64,000 bases of DNA, taken from assembly GCA_003552585.1 (NCBI GenBank), contig PUNK01000010.1, positions 1 to 64,000 of the forward strand. The letters run 5' to 3'. This document shows, piece after piece, positions 34,368 to 45,000 of the stretch (its first letter is position 1; each line of letters opens with the position of its first letter). The translations under genes were made by a program, and so were the position numbers. A model generated the notes under the pieces. The model searched no databases and was not told where the DNA came from. It saw only the letters and a program-made list of their open reading frames with translations. This DNA comes from Thermoplasmata archaeon (GTDB lineage Archaea > Thermoplasmatota > Thermoplasmata > Halarchaeoplasmatales > Halarchaeoplasmataceae).

Positions 34368-34640
34368 TCACTCTTCCTCATTTTTCTTTTCTTTCAGATA
34401 TATCGCAAATTCTGGGCACATCTTTTCACATCTCCCACAGAGTATACATCCTCCCACCATCTCGGGGGGATGATAACCCTTATCCGTGGTTTTTTCAGAA
34501 AATTCCAATGCGTTCACAGGACAGAACTCTATGCAGTACCCACACCCTTTGCACCTCTTGGTTATCACGCAAAGATTTCCCTTCCCTTTTTTAGTTTTCA
34601 CTATCCAACACTTTTCAGCTTTTTCATTTTCTTTCCCCAA
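34368..34640 (-). CDS. korD: 2-oxoacid:ferredoxin oxidoreductase, delta (ferredoxin) subunit
   Basis: A 90-residue 2[4Fe-4S] ferredoxin subunit. Cys motifs CKGCGYCIEFCP and CILCGRCEKMCP bind two clusters that pass electrons from the alpha/beta core. TTG start with an AGGTGAT Shine-Dalgarno. First gene of korDABC; its TATA-like box lies in the dyad at 34686-34719. Confidence 0.93.
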   Translation of the reverse strand: MGKENEKAEKCWIVKTKKGKGNLCVITKRCKGCGYCIEFCPVNALEFSEKTTDKGYHPPEMVGGCILCGRCEKMCPEFAIYLKEKKNEEE

Positions 34641-34940
34641 TCATATCACCTCATATTTTACAATAGTGATAAAAAAATAGTCCCTCTCATGGTGGAGTGG
34701 AATATATCCATCCCATGAGGCTTCTTCCCTTTTTATTTTTTCCATGGAGATATCTCCGATTGGGTCCGAAGAGGAGGTCTAATAAATATATTGCCCCCAT
34801 CATCCAATAAAAAGGGTTCGGTTTTTTAAAACATTCAGCAATGAATTATAGCTATGTAGAGGACAACGCTTTTATATTACCGGCATTGTAGCGTAAATTC
34901 CAACATATAAGCCAATCCTAAACTCAAGGAGGAATTCAAC
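34641..34940. other. Divergent korD / rps13 promoter region
   Basis: A 300-bp spacer. On the korD side it holds a dyad (34686-34719), a T-rich plus-strand tract (34725-34741) and the perfect 12-bp palindrome GGAGATATCTCC at 34746-34757. On the rps13 side a TTTTATAT box lies at about 34869-34876, giving an expected leader of about 40 nt that contains the GGAGG ribosome binding site (34928-34933). No reading frame is credible. Confidence 0.5.
34686..34719 (-). promoter_or_regulatory. Dyad enclosing the korD TATA box
   Basis: Arms CTCATGG and CCATGAG (7 of 7) flank a near-symmetric core GGAATATATCC. Read on the minus strand the core is GGATATATTCC, a TATA-like element about 63 nt before the korD start, leaving a leader of about 37 nt with AGGTGAT. 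Symmetry around a TATA box suggests an operator for an oxidoreductase regulator. Confidence 0.4.
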
Positions 34941-35414
34941 TTGGCTGAAGAAGAACACGAAGAAGATTTCAAATATATCGTTCGTCTGATGAATACAGAC
35001 CTTGATGGAGAACAACCCACGCTTTACGCCCTGCGCAGTATCAAAGGAGTGGGTACTAGGGTCGCCGAATCTGTGGTTCGCGCGGCAGATTTATCGCCAA
35101 TACAAAAAATAGGTACTTTGGAAGACGACGAAATAGAAAATATTAAAAATGCTTTGATCGAATTCACTCAAAACGCTCCACCCTGGCTATTCAATAGAAA
35201 AAGGGACCCACACTCAGGCAAAAACCTACACCTTTTCTCAAGTGAACTGGACAACGCCCACAGAGAGGATCTGAACCGTCTTAAGAAGATAAGTTGTTAT
35301 AGAGGTATAAGACATGAACTTGGAAGAAAAGTTAGAGGACAAAGAACTAGGTCCAACGGTAGAAAGGGCATGACCGTGGGTGTACATAGAAAACAGATGA
35401 AGGCTAAAAAATAA
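34941..35414 (+). CDS. rps13: Ribosomal protein uS13
   Basis: A 157-residue small-subunit head protein contacting tRNA and 23S rRNA. It shows the archaeal form: an acidic N-terminal extension, the helix-hairpin-helix LRSIKGVGTRVAE, and the C-terminal tail CYRGIRHELGRKVRGQRTRSN (split here as CYRGIRH and VRGQRT). It starts at TTG 34941 behind a strong AAGGAGGAATT. First gene of rps13-rps4-rps11-rpoD. Confidence 0.97.
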   Translation: MAEEEHEEDFKYIVRLMNTDLDGEQPTLYALRSIKGVGTRVAESVVRAADLSPIQKIGTLEDDEIENIKNALIEFTQNAPPWLFNRKRDPHSGKNLHLFSSELDNAHREDLNRLKKISCYRGIRHELGRKVRGQRTRSNGRKGMTVGVHRKQMKAKK

Positions 35415-35431
35415 ACTGGTAGTGATACACA

Positions 35432-36034
35432 ATGGGAGATCCTAAATTTAGCAGAAAAAAGTATCAAAACCCTCCTCATCCTTGGCAAGCTGACCGGATC
35501 CAGATGGAGAACGACTATGTCCGTCACTATGGACTTAAGAATAAAAGGGAATTCTGGAAGGCTCGTTCAGTGCTTAAAAGGATCAGAGGACAAGCAAGGC
35601 ATCTCCAGGCAAGGCTTAGATACGGAGATAAACAGGCCACCAAAGAGATGGACGAGCTCATAGATATGCTCAGGAAGAAAGGATACCTTGTTGGGGAAGA
35701 TGTCGGTTTGGATGACGTACTTAATCTTGATGTTGAAAAAATACTCAACCGCAGATTACAGAGTGTTGTGTACCATAAAGGTTTGGCTAGATCGCCTTCA
35801 CAATCTAGGCAGTTCATAACCCATGGGCATATACAGATAAACGGAAGAAGGATAAACATCCCTAGTTATGTCGTAGGAAGGGATGAGGAAAAGACCATCG
35901 AATACCATCACACATCTCCACTGTCAGACGAGTTACATCCAGAAAGACCCAGTGATGAAGGTGCGCCTATTACTATCAGTCAAAAGATGAAAAAGGAGAA
36001 GGAAAAGAAACAGTTCAGAAATAGGAGGCGATGA
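35432..36034 (+). CDS. rps4: Ribosomal protein uS4
   Basis: A 200-residue protein that nucleates 16S rRNA folding. It starts [19 protein letters not shown] as in archaea, carries the S4 RNA-binding domain ([28 protein letters not shown] region) and a basic C-terminus. 17 nt after rps13; its stop overlaps the rps11 upstream ATG. Confidence 0.97.
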   Translation: MGDPKFSRKKYQNPPHPWQADRIQMENDYVRHYGLKNKREFWKARSVLKRIRGQARHLQARLRYGDKQATKEMDELIDMLRKKGYLVGEDVGLDDVLNLDVEKILNRRLQSVVYHKGLARSPSQSRQFITHGHIQINGRRINIPSYVVGRDEEKTIEYHHTSPLSDELHPERPSDEGAPITISQKMKKEKEKKQFRNRRR

Positions 36035-36036
36035 TC

Positions 36037-36420
36037 ATGGCTAAATGGGGTATAGCACACGTTTACGCATCTTACAATAATGTCTTAATAACTATAACAG
36101 ATATTACCGGTTCAGAAACGATTTCAAAAGCAACCGGTGGGATGGTGGTTCGACAGGATAAAGATCAAGCCTCTCCATATGCCGCCATGGAAGCAGCAAG
36201 GAAGGCTGTTGAAGAGGCGCAGGAAAAAGGGATCACCAACTTGCACGTCAAGATAAGAGCGCCGGGTGGAAGTAAATCTCAGTCCCCGGGTCCTGGCTCA
36301 CAGGCAGCTATACGTGCCTTCGCTCGTGCCGGAATCAGGATAGGGTCCATCGAAGACGTTACACCGATACCACACGATACCACACGTCCAAAAGGTGGAC
36401 GAAGGGGGCGCAGGGTATAG
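36037..36420 (+). CDS. rps11: Ribosomal protein uS11
   Basis: A 127-residue platform protein. [19 protein letters not shown] at the N-terminus and the C-terminal [22 protein letters not shown] are diagnostic. The second ATG (36037) is chosen because AGGAGGCG lies about 7 nt upstream of it, while the first ATG (36031) is too close to that site. Confidence 0.97.
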   Translation: MAKWGIAHVYASYNNVLITITDITGSETISKATGGMVVRQDKDQASPYAAMEAARKAVEEAQEKGITNLHVKIRAPGGSKSQSPGPGSQAAIRAFARAGIRIGSIEDVTPIPHDTTRPKGGRRGRRV

Positions 36421-36440
36421 AATAAAAAGGTGCCGTTCAT

Positions 36441-37283
36441 ATGAATATAGAGATACGGGAGATGCAGGAAAGGAAAGCTAAATTGATCCTTAGCGATGCG
36501 AATCCAACTTTAGCAAATGCTTTACGTAGAGTGCTCATTGCAGACATACCATCTTTAGCTATAGAAACCGTTGAATTTCATCTCGGTACAATAGGTGACG
36601 AGGCTGAGGAAAAAGAATATCAAAGCTCAACACCTCTGTTCGACGAGATCATCGCTCACCGCTTAGGTATGATCCCAATACCAACAGATCTGGATCTATT
36701 TAATTTTCGAGAGGAATGTGAAGAATGTGGTGGTGAAGGTTGTCCAAATTGCACAGTCATTTACAGCCTCAATAAAAAAGGCCCATGCACGGTATATTCG
36801 GGAGACCTCATACCTGTAGGGGAAACAGATTTAGGAGTTGTAGACGACCTCATTCCTATAGTTAAACTCAGTGACGACCAGGCTATATTGATCTATGCTA
36901 TCGCCGAACTAGGTACAGCCAAGGAACATGCCAAATGGCAATCCACGAGTGGTGTTGGATACAAGTACTATCCTGAGATAAGCATCGATTCGGATAAGTG
37001 CGATAACTGCAAAGATTGTATAGACATATGTCCAGTAGACATACTCGAGGAATCTGAGGATGGGGAGATTATCGTCTCTGACATAGAAAAATGCAAGATA
37101 TGCAAATCATGTGTTGAAACCTGTGCAGTTGGCGCAATCGATGTCAAAGGGCGTGAAGACAAGTTGATTCTCAGATATGAAACGGACGGGACACTCGATG
37201 CTGAAACGATATTGCAGAAGGGATTAGAGATACTCCAGGAAAAATTCAACAGTGTAATAGAAATGGTCGAGGATATCGAGTGA
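36441..37283 (+). CDS. rpoD: RNA polymerase subunit D (Rpo3) with two FeS-type motifs
   Basis: A 280-residue homologue of bacterial alpha NTD and eukaryotic Rpb3, which dimerises with subunit L to start polymerase assembly. The LANALRRVLIADIPSLAIE dimerisation motif is near the N-terminus. The inserted domain is ferredoxin-like with two full Cys motifs, CDNCKDCIDICP and CKICKSCVETC, so two [4Fe-4S] clusters are possible. A further CEECGGEGCPNC lies in the preceding insert. FeS-containing D subunits are known from several archaea. Last protein gene of the ribosomal cluster. Confidence 0.95.
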   Translation: MNIEIREMQERKAKLILSDANPTLANALRRVLIADIPSLAIETVEFHLGTIGDEAEEKEYQSSTPLFDEIIAHRLGMIPIPTDLDLFNFREECEECGGEGCPNCTVIYSLNKKGPCTVYSGDLIPVGETDLGVVDDLIPIVKLSDDQAILIYAIAELGTAKEHAKWQSTSGVGYKYYPEISIDSDKCDNCKDCIDICPVDILEESEDGEIIVSDIEKCKICKSCVETCAVGAIDVKGREDKLILRYETDGTLDAETILQKGLEILQEKFNSVIEMVEDIE

Positions 37284-37367
37284 TTTTTGACGGTTGACAC
37301 AGCACGGATATAAGACAAACATCGTTGGTATCTAAGAAGAATTCTTTATCGGTTTTACTTTCTAAAA

Positions 37368-37452
37368 GCGAGGGTAGCCAAGCATGGCCAACGGCGCAGC
37401 GTTGAGGGCGCTGTCCTATAGAGGTCCGAGGGTTCAAATCCCTTCCCTCGCA
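37368..37452 (+). tRNA. tRNA-Leu (GAG)
   Basis: An 85-nt class II tRNA. Acceptor GCGAGGG/CCCTCGC, anticodon stem CAGCG/CGCTG with loop TTGAGGG (anticodon GAG), a long variable arm (TCCTATAGAGG) and T loop GTTCAAATC. Discriminator A, no encoded CCA. It follows rpoD directly, a position known for tRNA-Leu in other euryarchaea. Confidence 0.95.
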
Positions 37453-37509
37453 TACTTTTATTTACGATGAAATAAAACAGGGGGATCGTATACAAATTGG
37501 CATCATGTT

Positions 37510-37524
37510 CCCTTCCCCCGCATA
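37510..37524 (+). repeat. Partial copy of tRNA-Leu 3' end
   Basis: CCCTTCCCCCGCATA matches the tRNA 3' end plus flank at 37440-37454 (CCCTTCCCTCGCATA) in 14 of 15 bases, 70 bp apart. It could be an attachment-site-like scar of an integrated element or the end of a decayed tRNA copy. It is short enough to be chance. Confidence 0.3.
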
Positions 37525-37660
37525 TCCAAGAAGGCAGTAGCCTTCCGAAGTAAATGGGGACGTTAGTCTCTCATATTTTCATATGTCTCTAACGAAATGG
37601 AGGAAATTGAAAATCGAAGGAACACAAAGTGTTCCTGAATATCGATAGAGATATTCAAGA
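37525..37660 (+). ncRNA. Hairpin-rich spacer, candidate structured RNA
   Basis: Four hairpins follow in close order. GAAGGC-AGTA-GCCTTC is at 37530-37545. CGTTAG and CTAACG pair over 37561-37594, with an inner CATAT/ATATG. AGGAACAC-AAA-GTGTTCCT is at 37618-37636. TGAATATC-N6-GATATTCA is at 37636-37657. All arms shown are perfect. The region lies between tRNA-Leu and enolase and has no reading frame. It could be a small RNA, a processed tRNA trailer or the 5' leader of eno. Strand is uncertain because hairpins are symmetric. Confidence 0.4.
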
Positions 37661-37736
37661 ATACATGATGGAAAGCGTTTGAACCCTCCGTTAGTGTCAT
37701 ATACCCTTTAACCATTATCAAGGTAAGGTGCAAGAA

Positions 37737-38984
37737 ATGTATGAGATCAAATCCGTTGATGCGATGGAAGTGCTTGACTCTAGAGGGAACCCGACTGTAA
37801 GGGTTACCGTTATTACTCAATCTGCAATGGGAATAGCTTACGTGCCTTCAGGTGCCTCCACCGGAGAAAAGGAGGCCCTTGAATTGAGAGATGGAGATGA
37901 GAGATACAGGGGGAAGGGAGTACAAAAGGCCGTTAACAATATATTAAAAAAAATACGTCCTGAAATTGTAGGTAGGGATGTCCGTGCTCAACCAGAAATC
38001 GATTCTATAATGATCGAGATGGATGGGAGCGAAGATAAAAGCTCATTGGGAGCGAACGCTATACTTGGTGTGTCACTGGCACTTGCCAAGTGTGCTGCCG
38101 ATGCATTGGGTGGAGCGCTTTACCGGTATTTGGGTAGCCCTATGACTAATATTCTTCCTGTACCGTATATGAACGTGATCAATGGAGGAGAACATGCCGG
38201 AAACACCCTAGATATACAAGAACACATGATAGTTCCAGTGGAGGCTGAATCTTATTCGGAAGCCCTAAGAAAAAGTGTGGAAGTATTTCACACCCTTGGG
38301 GATATTTTGAAAAACAGATATGGAGCAGAGGCAACAAATGTTGGTGATGAAGGTGGATATGCCCCTCCTATGAACGATCCTTACGAGCCTTTCGAACTCA
38401 TGAACCAGGCTATCGAAGAAAGTGGATATGTTGGAGAAATTGTTATGGCCGTAGATTCAGCGGCCTCGGAATTCTGTAAAAACGGAGATTACATTTTCAA
38501 CGGTAAAAATTTAAGGACGGATAAGATGATAGAGTTCTATCAAGATTTGATCGAAAAGTATCCTATAATATCTATAGAGGATCCTTTGGACGAAGATGAT
38601 TGGGATGGGTTCCGTAAATTGACTGAGGAAATCGGTAATAAAGTACAACTGGTTGGGGACGATATATTCGTAAGCAACCCAAGGATAATCGAAAAAGGGA
38701 TAAAGGAAGAGGTGTGCAATGCGGTCCTTCTCAAAGTGAATCAGATAGGGACATTAACCGAAGCTATGAAGGCTTCTGATCTAGCTATGAAAGGAGGATA
38801 CGAAGTGATGGTATCACACAGATCTGGCGAAACCTGCGATCCATTAATCGCTGATTTGGCAGTAGCGCTTTCCTGCGGGCAGATAAAAACGGGTGCACCG
38901 TGTAGAGGAGAAAGAGTTGCAAAATATAACAGGCTACTTGAGATAGAACGAGAACTAGGTGATCTATCTGTTTATGGAAAATGA
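37737..38984 (+). CDS. eno: Enolase
   Basis: A 415-residue glycolytic/gluconeogenic enzyme converting 2-phosphoglycerate to phosphoenolpyruvate. Visible are EVLDSRGNPTV, SGASTGEKEALELRDGD, NVGDEGGYAPP, the metal ligand aspartates in AVDSAASEF, SIEDPLDEDDW and LVGDDIFVSN, the catalytic lysine in LLKVNQIGT, and SHRSGET. ATG 37737 is preferred over GTG 37728 because AAGGTG lies at ribosome-binding distance. Downstream is P2, convergent. Confidence 0.97.
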   Translation: MYEIKSVDAMEVLDSRGNPTVRVTVITQSAMGIAYVPSGASTGEKEALELRDGDERYRGKGVQKAVNNILKKIRPEIVGRDVRAQPEIDSIMIEMDGSEDKSSLGANAILGVSLALAKCAADALGGALYRYLGSPMTNILPVPYMNVINGGEHAGNTLDIQEHMIVPVEAESYSEALRKSVEVFHTLGDILKNRYGAEATNVGDEGGYAPPMNDPYEPFELMNQAIEESGYVGEIVMAVDSAASEFCKNGDYIFNGKNLRTDKMIEFYQDLIEKYPIISIEDPLDEDDWDGFRKLTEEIGNKVQLVGDDIFVSNPRIIEKGIKEEVCNAVLLKVNQIGTLTEAMKASDLAMKGGYEVMVSHRSGETCDPLIADLAVALSCGQIKTGAPCRGERVAKYNRLLEIERELGDLSVYGK

Positions 38985-39035
38985 ATAAAAGTAGTAAAAA
39001 TGTCAAAATTATTTACCAAATAGATTTTTTAGAAT

Positions 39036-39067
39036 ATTAAAATAAAAAGAAAGGGGTTTGGTTGGTT
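39036..39067 (-). terminator. Pyrimidine-rich terminator after P2
   Basis: After the P2 stop the transcript reads ACCAAACCCCTTTCTTTTT and then a T-rich run, nearly the same as after P1 (CAAAACCCCTTTCTTTC). On the plus strand the stretch TAGATTTTTTAGAAT (39021-39035) may end the eno transcript. Confidence 0.5.
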
Positions 39068-42000
39068 TTATAGATCCTCCTCGTCGAAGGGGTCTTCCTC
39101 GAAGGTTTCTTCATCATCGAACTCTTCAGACTCGCCTTTCTTCATCGCTGTAAATATTGCGATAATTATAGCAAGTATTGCTAGTATAAGTGCGACTGTA
39201 CCAAGAATCCAAGCCATAGATATATCATCGTCTTGTTCAGCATCGATCTCCTCTTGCTCTTGCTCAAAATCTTCTAAGTCTAGTTCTAGATCGGTTAACT
39301 CAGATTGTAGTGTAGCTATAATGCCCTCAGCCTCTGCAAGTGCATTCTCTAGTTCGTCTATGTCCTCTTGAGCCTCATCCATATCTAACTCAAGATCATC
39401 AACGTTATCCTGCACAATTCCTAGTTCTGTTTGTAATCCTTCGATATCATCTCTTGCGGCATCTAAATCGGACTGTATAGAGTTTATTTGTCCCTGTAAA
39501 TCATCTAATGAAGATTCAAGACTATCAATGTTATCTTCTAATCCTGCAATCGCTGTTTGTATATCGTAAATGTCGTCACCAATTGCATCAACTTCGGTCC
39601 AAAGATCTTGGATATCTGGTAGATACAGTGCATAAACTGTCATTTCATCTGTATTCTCTTGATCATCCTCGGAAACCACACGGAAGATGTTGAGTCCATC
39701 AATGAGCGTTGTGTCATAAGTGAAACTTCCGTCCTCACCGACTGGGACCTCTTCACCATTAATCCATACTTGTACTCCAGGATCTGTCATCCCTTCAATC
39801 ACAAACTCTTCTTCAAACGTAAGTTCTTCAATCCCGTTTGAAGGTGTGATTATCTGGACCTCTGGATCAATTGTATCAACCTCGAAGGTTACAGTTCTAG
39901 TGTAGGTATTACCCATACTATCTGTAGCCCTAACTTGAGCCACATAGGTACCGTCTTCAAGATTGATGAACGTATAATCCGTATCTGTTCCGACATAATC
40001 CCAATCTCCATAGTTAAGCCTGATCTCGTAAGTCATGTCCTGCATGTATCCATAGTCTTCCCACTCTACAATTACTAGGTCCTCATAGAATATTTCGCCA
40101 TCTTCTGGGGAAATGATCTCAAAGGTTTCTGCCGGTGGGTTTACAATAATTGAAATCATGTCGGTATCGCTGTTTCCTTCAGCATCGCTAACTTCTAAGA
40201 GAATATCGTATGTTCCTACATATGGGAAGTGATATCCGACTGTTTCTCCGTACAAAGTTTCTTCATATCCTTCTGCTTCTTCTGACACTCCTTCTATGTA
40301 CCAAGTCCAATTTACAACTTCAACGTTATCTGTGGAGTCTGAACCATCTAATATGTACTCTTCTCCAACCCGTGTCTGATCTGATGTGCCTGCATCTGCT
40401 ATTGGATCTTCTGTGTCTATGCTGTAAACTTCATCCCATGTTGATGCATAATTACCATAGGCATCGTATACTGTCAACGTTATATCGTAATATAGAGCAT
40501 ATTCAAGAGTCTTTTCCACTATAGGGCCATAGAATATATATTCTTCACCGGTCGGATCCACTATATTCCAAGTATAGTTCTCTATACCTGAATTGTCAGA
40601 TGGTGGGTTGTATGAAGCAGTAGCATTCAACGTTATAGCATCTCCCTGGTAATAATCGGGATCCTCTTCAATATGGAATTCCGCATGTGGTTCAACATCA
40701 TCAATTAGATGGAAATGCCATCCGATTGGATCGAACTCAACTTCACCAGCAACGAATTCCACAGCATTAGCGAACATTTGATTAGCTTCTTCTGTCCAGC
40801 CTGGGTCGTCAGCCTCTCCAAAGAAGCCTATACCTTTAGCCGGTAGTAGAACTTCGTTGTTGTCGTCACAGACACCTACCGCGGGACCACCATAACCAGC
40901 ACCATAGTCTTTCTCTGCAAGGATATCTCCACTGTAGTCATCGAACCATGAACCCCAGTTGGTAGTTCCGTCGAAGAGAGGTACTATGTCTCCCTCTGAT
41001 CCGATGCCATCGAATATCGGATGACTCTCGAGTATCTCCATGGTCTGGTAAGACTCTGTTCCAAGACTCTCGGAATCTCTGAACTCAGGGTCATTTCTGA
41101 TATTGTGTAATCTATAAACCCCATCAGAGTACGCCTCGGCTGTCGCTCCTTGATGTGTGTCTAGATACACAACACCCTGATGGCCTTCTAGCTCATCTAA
41201 GAAGTCTTCTGCTAGCTCATCACTTCCGAATCTCTGTATTACGAATGTGTCATAATCATGCATTTCGTCAAGTAGCTCATCGGCTTCTAGTGTATCTACG
41301 TTGTAACCATCGGGTAAGTATTCTTCTAGTTTGTATTCAACTTCGTTCTCCTGCCAATTTTCCTCGTCAACCACTGCAACATTGATATCTTGATCCATAA
41401 GTTCACGATCGGATGTGATATGATCACTACTTACTGGTACCTCAACATATGCCTCAAGACCCCAAGCAGTGAAAATTCCTAAATCCACCAAATCAGTCCA
41501 ATCTGCCGGATCATGAGGATCCCCAAAGTTTGACCATTGGCCATCTTCTACATTTGGATTGATTGTTCCGAATGGGAACAAATTATCCTCTGAAGGATCG
41601 TCGATTTCAAGAACTATCCAATATTCTCCTGGATCTTCGATTGCTACGTCTTCTGTAAGCTCTAATTCAACCCAAGTTTCACCACCTGTAGGTGTGTGCT
41701 CATCAGAAGAAGCTAACCAATCTCCAGGTGCGCCATTATCCTCTTCAGCTACGTGTGCTTGTACATAGTTGGCAGTTTCATCATAATCGAAGTATGCTAC
41801 TTCAGAGATATATCCACCAACATCATCAGAAAGATCTAGAATTATTCCACCATACCATACTTGTGGCTCTGCAGATGATAATGCATTATCAGCCTGATCC
41901 GGTCTATGATCGGCATCATAGAGCCATCGCCATTCTCCTTCTAGTTCTCCGAGGTACTCGAAGTTTGCTGTTATCTCCATGTCACTTTCCATAGTTATGG

Positions 42001-45000
42001 TTATCTCTTCATCGGTACCTTCATAGTCTCCTGTCCATTCAACGAAATTCCATTGATCATCTGGAATCGCTTCCAGTTCAACTTCACTTCCTTCGATGTA
42101 AGATTCTTCTTCTGGATCAACTTCTACTGTTCCTTGACCTGAAATATCTACTGTAAGGGTGTACTCTGTAGGATTGATGCTCCCGAAGTTGTAGTCTTCG
42201 TAAGAAGTAATTACAAACCAGTAATTATCTTGTGCCATGTTTTCTTCTTCGAGTTCCCATGTAGTTTCGACTCGGCCGTCTTCGGTAACCTGATAAGAAT
42301 CTATAAGTTCCCTAGTTAATCCATCATAGAATTCTACATCTATAATTTCGTCAGTTGGATTAGTTATGTAGGCCGATAGATCTTGTTCAAGTCCCTCAAG
42401 CCATTCACCATCTTCAGGTTCTGGGTCTGTAGCCATTGGTAAAGGAAGTTCAGAAACCGCATCCTCATTCATCTCCATATTTCCAACTCTGTCAACTGCT
42501 CTGACAATATAATGCCATTGCTCTCCATCATCAGCCATTCCTTCGTCTATGTATGTGTAGGATTCTAACCCTTCAGCTTCAACGTAATCTATCATCGTTG
42601 TTTCATCCCATGGACCAGTGTCTTCTTCTGCTCTATAAATCACGTAATATTCTGTGTCATTATGGCCAGCACCGTCATCTGGTGAAGCATCCCAGTTCAA
42701 CTCGTTTCCAGTAACATCCCAAACGTCTGCATCCCAATCTAAATCTAAATTATCTACCTGTCCGGGTGGGTCTGCATTGATCGCCGCGGAATCTGTTACA
42801 TATCTCCCTTCGGGTTCATAAGTGTGGAATTCCCATATTTCAGATTGTACCGTTGTAACCCCGTCATCAACCTCTACGTACCAACTAAAGGTAGAATCTA
42901 CTTCAATCAATAGGAACTGTCTCCATGCTATTTCACCAGAAGGAACACCTTCATGAGTTTTGTTTCCTATCTCATTGTCATCATCGTCGAAAAGATAAAA
43001 GGTCACATTCATATCATATCCATTGGGATCATTAACGGTAACGTTCAATACTGGTGAATGTGTTACATCTTCTTCTCCGTCATATGGATTAGGATCTACA
43101 GCTTCAGGATCAAAGTGCTCTTCTACAAAGACTCTTTCCGTGGTTTCAACGTTTTCGAGGTTTTCGTCTAAATCAAGCTGTGTTTCCATAGTTATAAGAT
43201 AGTCCATTGGATACTGTAGTGGTTCCCATTCGTCGAACTGTAATTGGATCTCTTCAGAAACGTTGAGTTCGTCAACTATCAACTCAGATTCGTACTCTTC
43301 TTCAGTATGTTCTGTTATTATTTTAACGTCGTCGATCGCCCAGTACTCATCTTCCTCAACCTCTTCAGAATAAATTTCCCAGCCGATCATTACGTCTTCT
43401 TCTTCGGATGCCCACTGTGTTATATCGAAGGTAATCTCACCGTCTGTGATGTTACTTGAAATCCTACGATAGCTAGCGCCTTGGTCTGTTGAAATTAACA
43501 ATGTCCGTTCGTTCTGATCGTAACCTCCACCTAAGTAGGAGTAGAACTCTAGCAAAACTCGGTGCTCTCCTTCGGTACAATCAGCTATTTCTGTCCAAAG
43601 AATATCATGCTCATGATCGTCTATAGGAGTAATCTCCATAAGCTCTTCATCTTCGTTCCACTCCCATGTATTATCATTTCCATCTCTATCCTCAACATGC
43701 CAACCATCTTCTAATGGGTCTTCTGAGAAGTCTTCATCGATAGGAGTACCTTCAATTATTGGCTCTATAGTCATCACAACAGGTGCATCAGTTATATTTT
43801 GATTACCGACATTGGTTACCGTACCGATTACATCCCTAGTTTCGAAGTCGAAGATAGGTTCTGTTGGTTCATCTATGGATGTTGCCTCAAGGTCATATAT
43901 TATTGGAACCACTTCAACGAATTTCTCCATCGTAGCGCTTTCCGGGTCATCCTCGTCAGGATGGAGTGCGGTAACATTGAATACGTAATCTCCTGCCTGA
44001 GATGGAGTCCAATCCTCGAAGAAAACTGTTTTTGTTTCATCGAGATCCAAATCCACCTCTATTTCATCAACGTAATCTACGTGTCTCTCACCAAGGATCA
44101 CATCGTTGACATACCATCCATTTAATTCCAAAGTAGAACCGTAATACTCGAATATCACTTGTGTGCCTGGTCCGAGATGGTCAGTTATGTCTATCTCATA
44201 ATGATTCGGAGGTAAACTTGAAGAAACTGGATTATCCCAAGGAGTTACATCAATCCAACTTTCATCCGGATCAGATCTTACCTGAACCATTGCTGTAAGG
44301 TCATCCTGATTATGGTCTAAGTAAGAATAGAATTCCAAGGTAAGTTCTTCCACCTCTGTGGTATCAACAGCTGGGCTCTTGAGATAGGAATAATCATCGG
44401 TAACATCGAACCAATGCAAATAAGCCTCTGGTGGAGTTCCTCCAGCATCATTTGAATCTGATTGAGTCCAATCATCAGTTTCCCAACCTTCCGGTGGGAA
44501 ATCCCCTGAGAAGTCTTCAATAAATCCATCTACATATTCTGCAGTAGCTTCCACGGGAACATCCATAACATCAAAATCACCATAATTTGTGATCTCTGCT
44601 TGTACCGTCTGAGTTTCTTCCCAGACTTCGTGTTCCGGTGAGATTATGTCATCTACTCCAATATTTGCCTCAGGAGCTCTTACATAAATTGTCTCGATTT
44701 GATAGTCGTTGTCCGGATCCTCATCACCTTCTAAATCAGTTGTGATTGTTAATTCATATTCTCCTACATCACTTGGATCCCAGCTTTCGAAACTTGCTTC
44801 AATCGTTCGCTGTGCATCAACATCTATAGTAATTTCGTCTTCATATTCCTCATCTACACTAGTGACCGAAATTTCGTAAATTTCCCAGTAATCAGATGCA
44901 GAGAACGATTCATGTGACTCAGTTTCGAAAACAAATGCAATCTGTACTTCTTCTTCACCGTCTGCATAATCAGATATGTCGTATTCCATTTCACCTGCAT

